The position numbers and the translations under genes were made by a program. The notes under the pieces are model-generated. The model did not search any database. It had not been told where the DNA came from and saw nothing but the letters and a program-made list of their open reading frames with translations. From Beta vulgaris subsp. vulgaris (lineage: Eukaryota > Streptophyta > Magnoliopsida > Caryophyllales > Amaranthaceae), in the NCBI RefSeq assembly GCF_026745355.1, contig NC_079206.1:45323216-45387215 (forward strand): DNA of 64,000 nt, given 5' to 3'. Position 1 is the first letter of the stretch, and each line of letters starts with the position of its first letter. Of the stretch, positions 45,157 through 57,620 are shown piece after piece.

Positions 45157-47712
45157 TGTAATCTCCCATAATTTTAAAGGATTTTATAAATATATTTAAG
45201 TATTTATATATACATATTTAAACCCAGATTAGTTTTGAAATGATTTAACTATTTAAAAAGGTTGACTATTGTAAAAGTCAAATGAAATTATTTGTCATGG
45301 CTTAATAAAATTGAGAATATTTAATTAAGTATGTTTTGATAAAAGTTTTAAGTACTAATTTATATTGAAAAAGAAGTCTAATGGAACTGAGGAACCTAAA
45401 AATCCTAAAAGGATAAAAAGGACAAAGAGTCATGATGATGATTAAAGTCTTAAGTTATTTATCTTGTTCATCATAAAATTTCATTAAACCTTATCTCTTT
45501 TTCCTAAGCCCAAAAAGAAAGCCTTTATATAAATATCCTAATACCCAATTATTTTATCCCACACAAACTATTTTTTCTCTCTTTCACATGCCATTCACGT
45601 TCCTTTTCTCCCTCTTCGATTTTTCTCTTTCCTCTTTGTGCGTCCCTTATTCCTCCTCTCAAACACTTTTCTTCTTGTTCAAGTAACATTTCTTGCTCAA
45701 CAAGAAACGTCACAAAAGTTCGAAACCACCAAGCAACCACCACAAGGGTTGCTACTGTGGACTGTCCCTTGCCGGCGCCTCCTTCCTTTTCCTCTTTGTT
45801 GGCTGTTTTCTTTTTTTCCTTCTTAAGATTCCATTAAAGGCTATATATTTAATGTTTTCTATTGTTGTTAATCATGATTATTAGATTAAATTACTGTTTT
45901 AATAAATAATCTCGATTCATCTATAGTTTATATTATAAGAAAAAATTCATATTTGTTATTATGATTAGATTTTTAATTTTAATCATGAAAACATGAATTT
46001 TTAGGGTTTTAAATTGCTAGAAAACCATAGTAGCATATTAGATACTATGAGATTAACTTAGAATATGATTTTAAATATGTTATACATGTTTTAAGGAGGT
46101 TTATTAATTTCTAAAGTTGTAATTTTGAGAAAGAGTTTATTTATAGAGTTTTTAAGAGTTTTTAATTACTAGTATGGTACTACTATGCTAGAAATTAAAA
46201 ATAATTCAATCTTGGATATTAAAATCAACTTTTAAACGTTTCTAAAGGGGGTTTTAAGTACTTTAAGACTGCTGTAATTTTTATTCAAAGTTATTAATTT
46301 CGCTTATATTGATTTCTAGGCGGAGAATATCTCGTAGGAGACTTTTAAAGGATTAAAAGTGGCCTACAGGCTAGTTTACACGAGGTACGTACATAATTAC
46401 GTGCTATGTGCTTAGTATCATGTTTTAAGGAGGAATAAATTGTAGTATCATGTATAGGGACTTACCTTGTTCATATATATGTGATTTCTAGTAATTCATT
46501 TACATATTATATGCCTGTGTGCAAGCATGTGATTTGTGATTTATTATGAATACTAGATTGTATGTTTGTATGGAATAATTGATGCAAGCATGAAACCAAA
46601 TTTTATTTATTAATTCGCATGAAGAATTAGTATGTGTTATAGAAATTGAATCATGTTATTCATGTATTCCCTGATGAGTATTATTTTATTATCTTATGAG
46701 GACTGTGGACCTTATTTGGTAAGTTTGACAAGTTATGCCTATATAAAGGTAAGATTATTGTTGGTTAGGTTCAACAAGTAAAGAAAGTTGAGAATAAAAA
46801 GAAAGTATTCTTGGATCGTAAGTTGTGATCACTTGTTAAATCGGAAGATAAAACAAGTTCAATTGTGACTGTTTGATTATTATTTATGTGTTATTTGTAT
46901 GTGTGTGTCATCACAAGTGATAATATGTAAATAACGTAAAGTGCAACGAGAATAGTTATAGACTTTAGACTGGTGCACGTCTAGAGTTGGACATTAAAGG
47001 TTGGAGTACATGGTGGTAGCCTATGGCTTTTCTAGGAATGGATTGATCACCATCCCTCTTTTATTTCAAAGGTTCGTCGATATCGCAGGTCATTTCTGGA
47101 ATACGTGGTAGCTCCCGTATTTCGTCTTCTTAATGAAGGCATTAGTAGATAAGTCAACTCGTCCCAATAACTACTCCATTTAAAGTGAGAAATGATGCTT
47201 AGAGTTTAATTCAGTAAAAGTTATCTACAGAATGTTATATGATCATAGTATTATTTATCCCTGCACGTTATTATTTAGTATCATGTTTAGAAATGCTCAT
47301 GGTTGATATGTAGTACTCAGCTTTGCTGGTTTTCATAGCTTTGCCTTATTGATCTTGTGATGATCCTTTATGGTGAGAAGACTCAGTATAACATTGACAT
47401 TACAGGTTCGCAGATGTGCATCTTTGGGAATCTGGAGTGGAGAGATTGTGTAACTAGCATAGTTTAATTTATGCGTTTTAAGAACATATTTTATTTAAGT
47501 TGTTTGAGTTGATTAAGTTGGTTTGTTTAAGTCCTAAACACTTGTTATTTATTTATTGAGTTTGAATATAGTAAAAGTTCAGTTAATTGTTTTCCGCTGC
47601 AAAATTCTGAATAAGCCGATACTTTATCACACGAGCGATAATACTTTGGTAATTCTCTAGTTGTATATTATAATAGTATTTTCTAAAAAGAGAGAATTAT
47701 CGGGGTGTTACA
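45157..47712 (+). mobile_element. Solo LTR, Tekay-type chromovirus, 2556 bp
   Basis: It starts TGTAATCTCCCATAATTTTA and ends CGGGGTGTTACA, flanked on both sides by AATTA (45152-45156 and 47713-47717). A TATA region (CTTTATATAAATATCC, about 45523) and a C/T-rich leader follow. No PBS, PPT or pol is attached, so the rest was removed by LTR recombination. The end matches, in reverse, those at 20921 and 59206. Confidence 0.9.
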
Positions 47713-48873
47713 AATTATCTCTCAGATTTTGGAACAAGCTGATAGATTAGCTGAGCTCTTCAAGCTGCCTCTGCTAGATCGCACTTATCCTACTCCTGAT
47801 GAAATCACTCCTTTGGACTCTAAGGCCTCTTGTACTTCCTTTAATGGCTCAATGTCTTCAGGTAGCTAATCTCTGCTAGGTTGCTTTTTCGCTTTGTTCT
47901 TTTGCACCTGATCTCACCCATACCTTTCTGGCGAGGATGCCATGGATAAACTTCGAGGGAAAAAAAGGTCAGCTGCAGCTTCTGGCCAGTCCCAGTCGGA
48001 AAAACCACTATAAAAGCATCTCCCCTCTTTAACTGCTCCTACTGTGATTTATGTCCCTGCTGAAACTTTTAAGGCTGACAAGGATGAGTTCTCCATCAGT
48101 CTCCATGTTGATTCCCTTGCTGTGGAAGGTTTGGAAGATGGTATCTGGCTATCAGCTGAGAGACTTCTCTTCCCAGTTGCACAAAAGCAACTCAAAGGGA
48201 AGGACACTGTAGTCTCATTGAACCATGTTGTGCAGTTTAACTCTTCAGGTAAATCCCAATCTACTACTTAGTTCTTGATGTATGCCAAAATATGAATTCA
48301 TTTTAATACTTCCGCCTTTATTTTGTTTTAGACTGTCCAGAACTGTCTCGCAGCCAAGACCAGCTTAAGAAATGTATCTTCTCTTTCTGCTAAGGTGAAC
48401 CGACTTCAGTAGGAAACCAAGAGCCTCCAGGGGGAGCTAGAGAAAGAAAAGAAGGTGAGGCAGTGGCTGAGAAGGAAGTTGAAGCTACCAAGGAGGAGAT
48501 TAAGCAGCTTAAGGAAGAGTTGGCTGCAGCCCAAGAGACCATCAAAGATGCTGAATAGAGAGTTTTGGATGTCCAAGTTGAGGCAAAGAGTTTTGAGACT
48601 GTTAAGCTGGCCTACCTGATTCACTTTAAGAATCTGGACAATAAATGTGTCAACGCCTACATCGACAGGTACCTGCTACTTGACTCCATGTCATCTTTAG
48701 AAGCTCTAGCTACTTGGAGAAAACTAGCTGAGGCTGAGACTTCCACTGCAGAATCTCTAGATGGGACGCTGCTGCTCAGCCAGAAGGTGCATTGCTTAGG
48801 GCTGGTGGCAAGGCTATTAGAGATGGCGCCAGCACAACTTCTTAGTTATCTTCTTTTAATCATCTCTTTTTGA
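47713..48873 (+). pseudogene. Antisense extra ORF of the Tat element (coiled-coil protein remnant)
   Basis: Plus-strand pieces, opposite to the Tat pol genes, are: ISQILEQADRLAELFKLPLL joining in frame to 45141-45156 once the solo LTR is removed; VIYVPAETFKADKDEFSISL; a heptad-rich segment KEVEATKEEIKQLKEELAAA (about 48475-48535); and VKLAYLIHFKNLDNKCVNAY to the end near 48873. Extra ORFs in reverse orientation between pol and the 3' LTR are known in some Tat elements such as Grande and Retand; their role is unknown. Stops and frameshifts interrupt this one. Confidence 0.6.
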
Positions 48874-49376
48874 TTTAAACATTATGATTTTACCATTGTC
48901 CATGTGGGCAGTGTGTTCTGTAAGAACAATTTTATCTCTTAGCTTTTTGAATCTTTGCTATGAATAATAATTCTTTGCGTAGACATTTGCATCTATAACT
49001 TTGTTTGAAGTCTTACTTTTGTGTGCTAGAGATCTTTGTATACTTTTGCTGGGCCCATATTGCTGGACCCTTAGCTGAGACTAGGTACTCGACCTCCCTT
49101 GCGCTACTTGCACATGGGATAATACCAAGATTGGCCGTTGGCATGACCAACGGTCCTCGGATGCTTAAATCGATATTTTTCTTATGAAGCTTTTGAATTT
49201 TACTAAGTATGAAAGTTTTATAGTACTCACCTGGTGGACCAGTTTCGTACTAAGAGATGTTGGTTACCGGTGCTTAGTATCCTGGCGTTTGTAGCCGATA
49301 GGTAAGCTAAGGCTTTACCTAGGTGTTTTAAAAAATGGTATAACTTTAGATGTGAAGTGTTCCAGCTTCTAGGTAC
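48874..49376. other. Spacer between the extra ORF and integrase of the Tat element
   Basis: No coding similarity is seen on either strand. The two opposing ORFs converge here, so it may hold both transcription ends. Confidence 0.4.
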
Positions 49377-50451
49377 TCATTTACCTTCTTTAGTAACTAG
49401 GCGATATGGCCCTTTACCAATCACTTGCTCAATCAAATAAGGACCTTCCCAGCTAATTCCCAACTTGCCAGAATTCAGTTCTTGAGTGTTCTGGAACACC
49501 TTCCTTAGGACCCAATCTCCTAACTTAAATACCTTGGCTTTCACATTCTTGTTGAAGCTGCGAGCCACTATTTGCTGCTGAGCAGCCATTCTTATGAGTG
49601 CATTGTCCCTCAAATCTTTGATGGTATCAAGGTCATAGCTAAGCTCATCATTGCTAACATCAACAGTTAGTAAGCCATACCTGGCTGTAATAACATCAAC
49701 TTCTGCAGGTAGTACAACTTCGCAGCTGTACACGAGGGAAAATGGAGTTCTTCCTGTTGCACCTCTGGTGTTGTCCTGTTGGCCCAGAGTACCTTGGACA
49801 GTTCCTCTGCCAATTTACCTTTTTTAGCTTTTAACATCCTTTTGATGTCGTTGATGATTACTTTGTTGCTTGACTCAGCTTGTCCGTTTGCTTGTGGATA
49901 CTTGGGTGTTGAGATCACCAAGTTGGTATTCTACTCGTGGCAGAATTGTCTTATTTTATAGCTTATAAACAGTGATCCATTGTCACAGACAATCTCGCTA
50001 GGCACTCCAAACCTGCAAATAATGTTAGTATGTAGGCAAGATATAACCTCTTTATCTCTTACCTGCTGCAATGCCTCTGCTTCAATCCACTTAGAAAAGT
50101 AATTTGTTATAGCTAACATAAAGACCTTTGACCTGGAGAAACAAGTAGTTTACCTATGATATCCATCTCCCACCACATGAAAGGCCAGGGAGTTAAGGTG
50201 GTGTGTAGCACTTCAGCTGGTTCATGAGACATACCTGCGTGCTTTTGGCACCTTTCATACTTGTCTACATACCTTTTGATATCGTGACGCATCGTTGGCC
50301 AATAATAATACCCATAAGCCAGGATTTTATTTGATAAGCTTCTACCTGCTGTATGGAATTTGCATTTTCCTTCGTAAAATTCCTTGAGTGTAGCTTCCCA
50401 CTGATCTTGTTGTAGGCATCTTTGCAGCAAGTCATGGCTGGCAGAGCTCAC
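49377..50451 (-). pseudogene. Tat integrase
   Basis: The N-terminal zinc site is near 50380-50250 (HTAGRSLSNKILAYGYYYWP...YERCQKHAG); one Cys of the usual CxxC reads Tyr. The catalytic core has WWEMDIIGKL (Asp), IVCDNGSLFISYKIRQFCHE (Asp) and YPQANGQAESSNKVIINDIK (Glu), with MLAITNYFSKWIEAEALQQV between. The C-terminal part is GDWVLRKVFQNTQE, SWEGPYLIEQVIGKGPYRLV. Breaks near 50115, 49931 and 49700 split it into four frames. The catalytic triad is retained. Confidence 0.88.
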
Positions 50452-50891
50452 TTAAACAGGACGCTTGAAATTACTTGGTACCTTGCAGCTTTCATTCTTA
50501 ACTTCTTGGCTTCCAGCTTATCTTCTGTCAATATGTTTTTCTGTAGGTAGTTAAGTATTGGCTGGGTCCAGCTAACACTTCCTGCATTGTTAGTATCATC
50601 ACGTATTGTGTTTATTATCTGCTTGTTGATGGTTGGCTCTTCTAGGTGGGCGATTGGTATTGATTTAAAGTCGCACTCTCTAAGTGTTGATTCCAGGTTG
50701 GCTAATGCATCGGCTTTGGCAGTCTGGTCTCTTGAGATCTGTCTTATATCAAATACTTCGAATAATTTTGCTTTTTCTTTAGCTAGGTCTAGGTATAATG
50801 CCATCTTGGAGTCTTTAGCTGCGTATTCGCCCTTTACCTGGCTCACTATCAACAGTGAATCACAAAACACACGTAAATTGTTAGCTTTCAA
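50448..50891 (-). pseudogene. Tat second RNase H domain
   Basis: NLRVFCDSLLIVSQVKGEYA, MALYLDLAKEKAKLFEVFDI and AKADALANLES correspond to the second RNase H found after the first in Tat-lineage elements. The DS and ADALA acidic positions are kept. The segment runs directly into the integrase N-terminus. The upstream part crosses a frame change near 50900. Confidence 0.75.
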
Positions 50892-51063
50892 ATAAATCGT
50901 GTGCTAGGATCATGCGTGCAATTAAAGCTTCGTACTCAGCTTTGTTATTAGTAGCTTTAAAAGCGCAACATATGGAACATACTATCATGTCCCCTTATGG
51001 CGACTTCAGGACTATACCTAAACTAGCTCCTCTGAAATTAGAGGAACCATCTGCATATAGCTG

Positions 51064-51682
51064 TCAGGTAATTGCCTTACCTTCTTGGTTGATATGGCGT
51101 ACTTCTTCTTCAGATATTGCTACTAGGTCATAAATGAAGTCTGGCACAAAGTCAGCTAAGGCTTGCGATTTTATAGCAGTTCTTGGTAGGTACCTGATAT
51201 CATGTGCACTTAAAGATATGGCCCACTTGGCCATTCTCCCTGAATATTCGGGTTTTCTCAACACAGCCTTTATAGGGCAATTAGTTAGAACATATATAGG
51301 ATGGGATTCAAAATAATGACGTAGTTTTTTCGATGCAATATCTAAGGCTAGTACTAACTTTTCTAGTGAGGTGTACCTTATTTCAGCATCTAGCAAAGAT
51401 TTGCTTACATAATAAACATGCAGGTGTTGACTCTCAGCTTCCCTTGTAACACGGCACTGACTGCTTTGCTGCCCACAGCTAGATAAAGCTGGAGCTTCTC
51501 ACCTGTGGTTGGTTTTGAAAGTAGCAGGGGTTGCGCCAGGTAGGCTTTCAAGTCTTGCACCGCTGTTTCATGCTCTACTGTCCAGTCAAACCCTTTGTTC
51601 TCCTTCAGCACTTGGTACAATAGGTGGCACTTGTCTGATGATCTAGATATGAAGTGGTTGAGCGCGGCTCCTCTTCTTGTAC
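51064..51682 (-). pseudogene. Tat RT C-terminus and first RNase H
   Basis: It begins abruptly with TRRGAALNHFISRSSDKCHL (usual form LTGRVAALNRFISRS), then VLKENKGFDWTVEHETAVQD, LLLSKPTTGEKLQLYLAVGS and, after a frame change at about 51400, RYTSLEKLVLALDIASKKLR and SQALADFVPDF. The preceding ~65 RT residues, including the YVDD region, are missing at the CACTA breakpoint. Confidence 0.85.
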
Positions 51683-51719
51683 AAAGGGATGCGGTTTTGA
51701 CCATAACCGCAGCCCTTTT

Positions 51720-52610
51720 GACCCAAAAAAAAATAATTTGGCAATTTTTTACTCCTAAAAATATTAAGAAATATACAACAGGAAAAATCAAAAAACAAAT
51801 CAACAAACAAACAAAACGAAATTATTTATTAACAATCAACAAGAAAATCAATTTACAATTTACAGTAAAAAAAAAAAAAAAGAACGAACGAAATTATATA
51901 TCAACAAGAACAAACGAAAATAAAAAAAAAGAAATTATATATCAAGAACAGTCGAAATTTACAGTAAGAAAAATGAAAGAAAATGAAAAAAAAAACGAAA
52001 ATGAAAAAAACGAATGAAAATGAAAAAACAAACGAAAATGAAAAAAAAACGAACATAAATGAAAAAAAGCGATCGAAAATAAAAAAGAGAAAAAATTATA
52101 GATCTACAATTACATGAAATAATCAAAACAAAGATGAAGAGATTATAGATCTGAAAAAGAAAAATTATCACCGACGACGACGGCGGCTTAAGCGGAGCTC
52201 GACGACGAGGAAGAGATGAGCGGAATTCGACCGACCGACGGCGCCGGTGGTAGCAGTGGTGATAAAGTCGTCGGTTTGAGGAGGAGGACGAGGATAGAAG
52301 GGATGGCCTGCTCGTGATAATTTTTCGTCACAGTGGTGAGGCGTTCAGGAGGTGGTGGGCGTCGCGAGTAGTGGTTGTTGCACGGCTGCAGCTGGCAGTG
52401 GAGGTACGACGGCGTGGTGATGTAGTAGTGGACAAGGGAGGGTGAGAGAGAAGAGGGAGAACGAAGGGGCGCGAAAGAGAAGAGGGCCGGGAGTTTTAAT
52501 TTGTGAGATTATTGCATTGAGTTTTAATTTGTGAGAAACCCTTAAAGCCCCTGCAATTTCTTTTAAATTAAAAGTTATTTAAAAAAAAGAACGCAACCCT
52601 TTATTACTTA
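51720..52610. other. Interior of the CACTA element
   Basis: 51770-52170 is A-rich with many AATGAAAAAAACGAA-like words. 52170-52450 is GC-rich with GACGACGGCGG-type triplets, which could be a captured or former coding end. No protein domain is recognised. Confidence 0.4.
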
Positions 52611-52973
52611 AAGGGTTGCGTTTTTTTTTTTTTTTTTTTTGTCAATTCAAAGTTTTTATTGACTACCAAAAAAAAGTTTTACAACCTAAAAGGAGCACGA
52701 ATCAAAAGCCAACTTTCCCCCACCTTCTAGGAAGGGTTTGGAAAGAAGGCCCTCAAGACCAGCCGCTTACAACTCATCCTGGACAATCCCAGGAACTACA
52801 AAACAAGAAGCTTATAACATAAGCTGAGGTACATCACAGTCATACCTACAAGCAACATCAAAAACAACCTGCCTAACTACCTGTCGAGGAGTAAGAGATT
52901 GATCATCAAAAACCTTCCTGTTTCTCTGTATCCAGATATGATATACACATTCAATAAACAACATATTAAGAAG

Positions 52974-55900
52974 TTAGTGAGGCCTACATTTCTTCCTACT
53001 GTATTTTACTACAGTTGAGATGATTGTAGCAAGGTCAGTGACAACAGTGACATTGATAAGCTGTAAACATCTATTCCAAATGGCCTTGCTGTAATCACAA
53101 TTGAAGAACAAATGTGCTGGAGTTTCATCAGCAGTATTGCATAGAGGACAACTTTGATCTCTGATTATGCTCCACTGGTATAGCCTGTTTTTGGTGTTCA
53201 ACCTACCATTTAGCATCATCCAAGTAATGAAAATAGCTTTAGGAGAAGCCTTGCTATTACATGAAATTCTTCTCCACTCCACTTTAGGCCTTCCCCCCTC
53301 ATAAACCAATAGCACTTCCTTATAGAGAATTTGTTCTGATGCACAAATTGATTGCAAGTAGTGATATCTATAAGAAGATGCCTTGCTTCAAGGATTTTCT
53401 TTATAGCCCAAGATAGTCTGTTAGGAATATCAACTGTCCAAACATCAGCTTGCTTAATATAATAGACATGGAGCCATTTAATCCATAGTCTATCCTGTTT
53501 TAAAGCAAGGGCTCACAAGTGCTTTGTAATGGCAGCCTTCTTCCAGGTGATGATTTCTTTGAAGTTCAACCCACCACAAACCTTCTTATTACACATATAA
53601 TCCCATGAAATAGGAGATTTTCTGGAATTGGTATCCATACCTGTCCGTAGGAAGCTTCTGAGGGTAGTTTGGATTTCTCTTAGCACTTTCTTTGGAAGAA
53701 GGAAGATCTGGCACCAGTAAGCTTGGATACCTTAAAGAACTGACCTAATCAGCTAAGCTCTTTCTGCATAAGAGAGCTTTCTAGCTGGCCATGTTTTGAC
53801 CCTTGCAACAACTTTAGCAATGAGAGGTTTACATTCAGTATAGAACAGTTTCCTGGAGTGAAGTGGAACACCTAAATATCTAAAGGGGAAGCTGCCAATT
53901 GGCATTTGGAGAAGCTCCTGAAGACTAGTAATTTCACCATCCTGGATACCAGCAAAATACAGATTGCTTTTATCAAGATTAGCAGCAAGTCATGAGGCAG
54001 CAGAGAACTTGTTGAATGCTTGCATAAGAAGTGTGATTGAGCTTTGATCAGCTCTTGCAAAGAGGAGTAAATCGTCAGCAAACATTAGATGAGTGGTACC
54101 AAGCCTTTCACATCTAGGGTGAAAATTAAAATCTGGGTTGTGCTTCAAAGAATCAAGACACCTGGATAAATAATCCGTACAGAGTGCAAACAAGAAAGGA
54201 GACATAGGGTTTCCTTGTCTTAGACCCTTCTTTGCATGGAAAGGAGGGCTAGGAACTCCATTTATAAGAATGGTGTAATCAACAGATGTGACACACAACA
54301 TAATCCAGTTAATAAATTGATGTAGGAACCCAATTTCAGAGAACATTACTTGCAAAAATGGCCATTCAACAGAATCATAGGCCTTTTTTAGGTCAATTTT
54401 GACCATACACCTTGGGCTAACATGCTTCATAGTATACCCTTTGATGAGTTCAGTTGCCAAGAGTATATTATCAGATATAGACCTATTAGGAATAAACCTA
54501 GCTTGAGCAAGATCAACAACATCACCCATAACCTTCTGTAGTCTAATTGTGATAATTTTAGAAATTATCTTATAGAGCACAGTACAACAAGCAATAGGCC
54601 TTAGATCTTTCACATAGGTGGGATTAGGAACTTTAGAATAAGAGTAACCACAGTATCATTGATCTCCTTAGGCATAATTCCATTTTCAAAGAAATCCCAA
54701 ATAGCCATATATACTTGTGGTTTAATAGTGTGCCAAATTTTCTTGAAAAAATAACTATTAAAACCATCAATACCAGGAGCCTTGGTATCATCAATACAAT
54801 TGAGAGCATAGTCAATTTCAAGAGTTGTAACAGGAGCTAGAAGAGCATGAGAGTCTTCCATACTGACCTGTTTACCAGCTCTAACTGTTGGAATATCAAC
54901 TCCAGGAAGGGTACTTGCTGCTGACCCCAGTAGACTTTTATAGAAGCTAAGCACTTCTGCTTGAATTGATGAGTTCAAAGTGAGTTTATTACCTTGAGCA
55001 TCATACAAAATATCTATGCTATTTCTAGCATATCTCTCTTTCATGGCCTGGAAGAAATAATGATTATTCCCATCTCCTAGCTGCAGCCACTGGATTCAAG
55101 ATTTCTGCTTATAAGCACTTTCTTCAACAGCCAAGAATTTCTTTAACATCTGGATACATTCCTGCTCTTGTGCTTGTAAATCTCTATCAGCAACACTATT
55201 TTGAAGGGCTGTTTAAATGTTGTCTAATTGCTCCCTTATTTGAGTGATTCTTTGATCAAGCTTAGCAAAATCTTTCTTATGCAACTGCTTTAACTGACCC
55301 TTCATAGCTTTAAGCTTCTGCCAAAGGTGCCTCATCCACTGCCTATTCTCAAAAGTACCCCTGCAGTCATTGATAATCTGATCAAAATGTTCATGGCTAG
55401 CCATGAAATTAAAGAACTTAAAGGGTCTCTCTCCTGAGTGGTGACTAGTATAGTAGTTTATTATCAGAGGGCTATGATCAGATAGGCCTGAGTTCTGATA
55501 GTCAACCATTGCACCTGAGTACTTATTCAGCCAATGAGAATTGATAAGACATCTATTAATTCTACTAAGTATTCTATTATCCCCTTGACTCTTATTAGTC
55601 CAAGAGTAGTAATGACCACTACTTCGAAGCTCAGAGAGATCACTATTCTCAATACAATATGCAAAATCTTATATTTCATATGTAGTGACAGGCCTTCCTT
55701 GAAATCGATCATTATAGTCGAGCAGAGCATTGAAATCACCAAGGACACACCATTCCCCCTGCATAGAGTTATCCATTCTAAGCATATCAGCCCATAAACT
55801 CCTTCTTGTTTCAACTGTATAAAGCTCATAGACAACAGTAACTTGCATACTGTCTCCTGTTTGTTTATCAGCAAGCAAGCCATGGATCCATTGCTCTTGT

Positions 55901-56155
55901 GTGTGAGAAATTTGGAAGGTAACCAAAGTAGGATTCCTTCCTATCCAAATTCTTCCCCCGAGGAGAATCGGTGTAATTGTCTTCCCACCTCCAATTTCCT
56001 CCCATCTTCTTCCTAATTCCATCTTTATTACTACCTTTCACTTTAGTTTCAAGTAGACCAATAAAGTGAATTTTATTATTACCTAGATACTTCTTCACTT
56101 CTACAATAGAAGAGGGATTATTCAATTCCCTCACATTCCAACTACTAATAATCAT
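52974..56155 (-). pseudogene. LINE-3 ORF2 (endonuclease, RT, zf-RVT), broken
   Basis: The endonuclease starts MIISSWNVRELNNPSSIVEV, with LLETKVKGSNKDGIRKKMG and CVLGDFNALLDYNDRFQGRP. RT has DLRPIACCTVLYKIISKIIT, KIDLKKAYDSVEWPFLQVMF, GLRQGNPMSPFLFALCTDYL (Asn for the usual Asp in GDPxSP) and FADDLLLFARAD (about 54075). The zf-RVT part (AIFITWMMLNGRLNTKNRLY, CPLC...HLFFNC) ends near 52974. There are breaks near 55870, 55200, 54610 and 53990. Confidence 0.87.
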
Positions 56156-57620
56156 GTAGGGATATGGAAGGAGCTTGCCCCCCCTTCATCAACTCTGTGA
56201 ACCCAACATCTGGACCTCCATGGTTAACTTGTTTCTCTTTAGATCCCTTGGAAGGCACTATGCTCCAGACTACTTCTCCTACTCTGACTTCAGCTGATGG
56301 CGCAGTTGCAGCTGGAGTTACTGCTGATGATACAACTGGAGTTGGAGTTTGTGCTGGAGTAATAGTTGGAGTAGTATTAGCAGGCATTCCCACTTTCTCT
56401 GCTATCCCCTGTAAGGAAGCATCTGATGCTACTTCATTTTCTTGCTCTCTTTTATCTTCTTCAACAACCTGAACTGGACCTTTTGCAACCCATTTTTGAC
56501 TAATCTTAGCTTCAATTCTAGCCCCAGGTGGGTGTTTCTTCCTAGCACAGTCATGACCAGCAGTTTGGCACTTATGACAAAAGGGTGGAATCCAATCATA
56601 GGACACCTTCTGTTCAATAGTGTGTCCATTTGCATCTTCAATAAACACCATCTTAGGAACTTCTTTAGTCACATCTACCTCAATGAGAACCCTGACAAAG
56701 GATACTCTCATCTGCTTCGTGGTGCACTCATCTGCAAATAAAGGTACACCTATCATACTACTTATTCTACTGAGAGTTTCAGGTCCCCAGCAATTAAGTG
56801 GTAGGTTAGGAAAGCGCACCAAGAGAGGCACCACTCTCATGATTTCTTCATGGAAATTGAAGTTAGGGGTCCAGGCTTTGACAATCATTGGCCTATTGTT
56901 CAAAGTGTATGGCCCTGCATAGAGGATTTCATTCCTATCTTCCATATTGTCAAATTTGACCAAGAAATAACCATCTTCATGTAGGAATACCTTAGGCTTG
57001 CTTACATTGTTCCATTCAAGAGCAATAAACCTAATAATGGCCCCAAGGGTAGGTCTTTGACCCACAACATACAACACAACAGCATTTGCCCATATTTCAG
57101 ATAGCTGTGCAACTTCCTTCTTATCTATTTGAGCCACAGATTTACCATTCTTAATAGATGGAGTTACAAACTTAAGCGACATACCTTTAGCAGTGAGACG
57201 TTTCTCTGCTGTCAATGTGGCCCAGGATTTAGGCACATCTGGAACTTCCTTAGCAGCTTCATGTTCAGGGGAGACTTCAGTGGTTATGACAATATCTTCA
57301 ACAGGAGGTTCACTCCCAACACCCTTGTTTTCGACAGTATCACCAACAACTTCCATAGCTCCAAAAGAACTAGCCATATTAACTCTTTGCACCATTGACG
57401 CCTGTCTTTGAGCTATTCTATCATGCTTCAATGTTGATTTCATGAGTGCTAGCACACTATTTCCTTCCGATGACTCATTGCTAACAGGAACTCCCGGAGT
57501 TATTTTAGTACCCTCATTACTTCCTTTCAAAGTTTCATACTTTGATGCCAACAACTGTGCTTGACGAGTTTTAGGAGGATTAGGCGTTTGTTGTTTCTTC
57601 TTTCGACCCATAATAAGCAA
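56145..57620 (-). CDS. LINE-3 ORF1 protein, 491 aa, intact (DUF4283, zinc knuckle)
   Basis: Uninterrupted from MLIMGRKKKQQTPNPPKTRQ to SISLHDY. A basic start is followed by a low-complexity linker to about residue 165. The DUF4283-like core spans about 172-270 (LSEIWANAVVLYVVGQRPTL, VFLHEDGYFLVKFDNMEDRN, NRPMIVKAWTPNFNFHEEIM). A knuckle CHKCQTAGHDC is at 348-358. Its last Cys is two residues after His instead of five, so this is not a standard CCHC spacing. The tail is Thr/Ala/Pro-rich. L1 ORF1 proteins bind element RNA. The stop overlaps the start of ORF2 by about 10 bp (56155), as in compact plant L1s. Confidence 0.88.
   Translation of the reverse strand: MLIMGRKKKQQTPNPPKTRQAQLLASKYETLKGSNEGTKITPGVPVSNESSEGNSVLALMKSTLKHDRIAQRQASMVQRVNMASSFGAMEVVGDTVENKGVGSEPPVEDIVITTEVSPEHEAAKEVPDVPKSWATLTAEKRLTAKGMSLKFVTPSIKNGKSVAQIDKKEVAQLSEIWANAVVLYVVGQRPTLGAIIRFIALEWNNVSKPKVFLHEDGYFLVKFDNMEDRNEILYAGPYTLNNRPMIVKAWTPNFNFHEEIMRVVPLLVRFPNLPLNCWGPETLSRISSMIGVPLFADECTTKQMRVSFVRVLIEVDVTKEVPKMVFIEDANGHTIEQKVSYDWIPPFCHKCQTAGHDCARKKHPPGARIEAKISQKWVAKGPVQVVEEDKREQENEVASDASLQGIAEKVGMPANTTPTITPAQTPTPVVSSAVTPAATAPSAEVRVGEVVWSIVPSKGSKEKQVNHGGPDVGFTELMKGGQAPSISLHDY

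Noticed and set aside
51595..52171. Lys/Asn-rich and Phe-rich frames
   Set aside because: Low-complexity A-rich repeats of the CACTA interior give open frames by composition.
56164..57411. Plus-strand frames opposite LINE-3 ORF1
   Set aside because: Shadows of the coding bias of ORF1; the minus-strand protein has recognisable domains.
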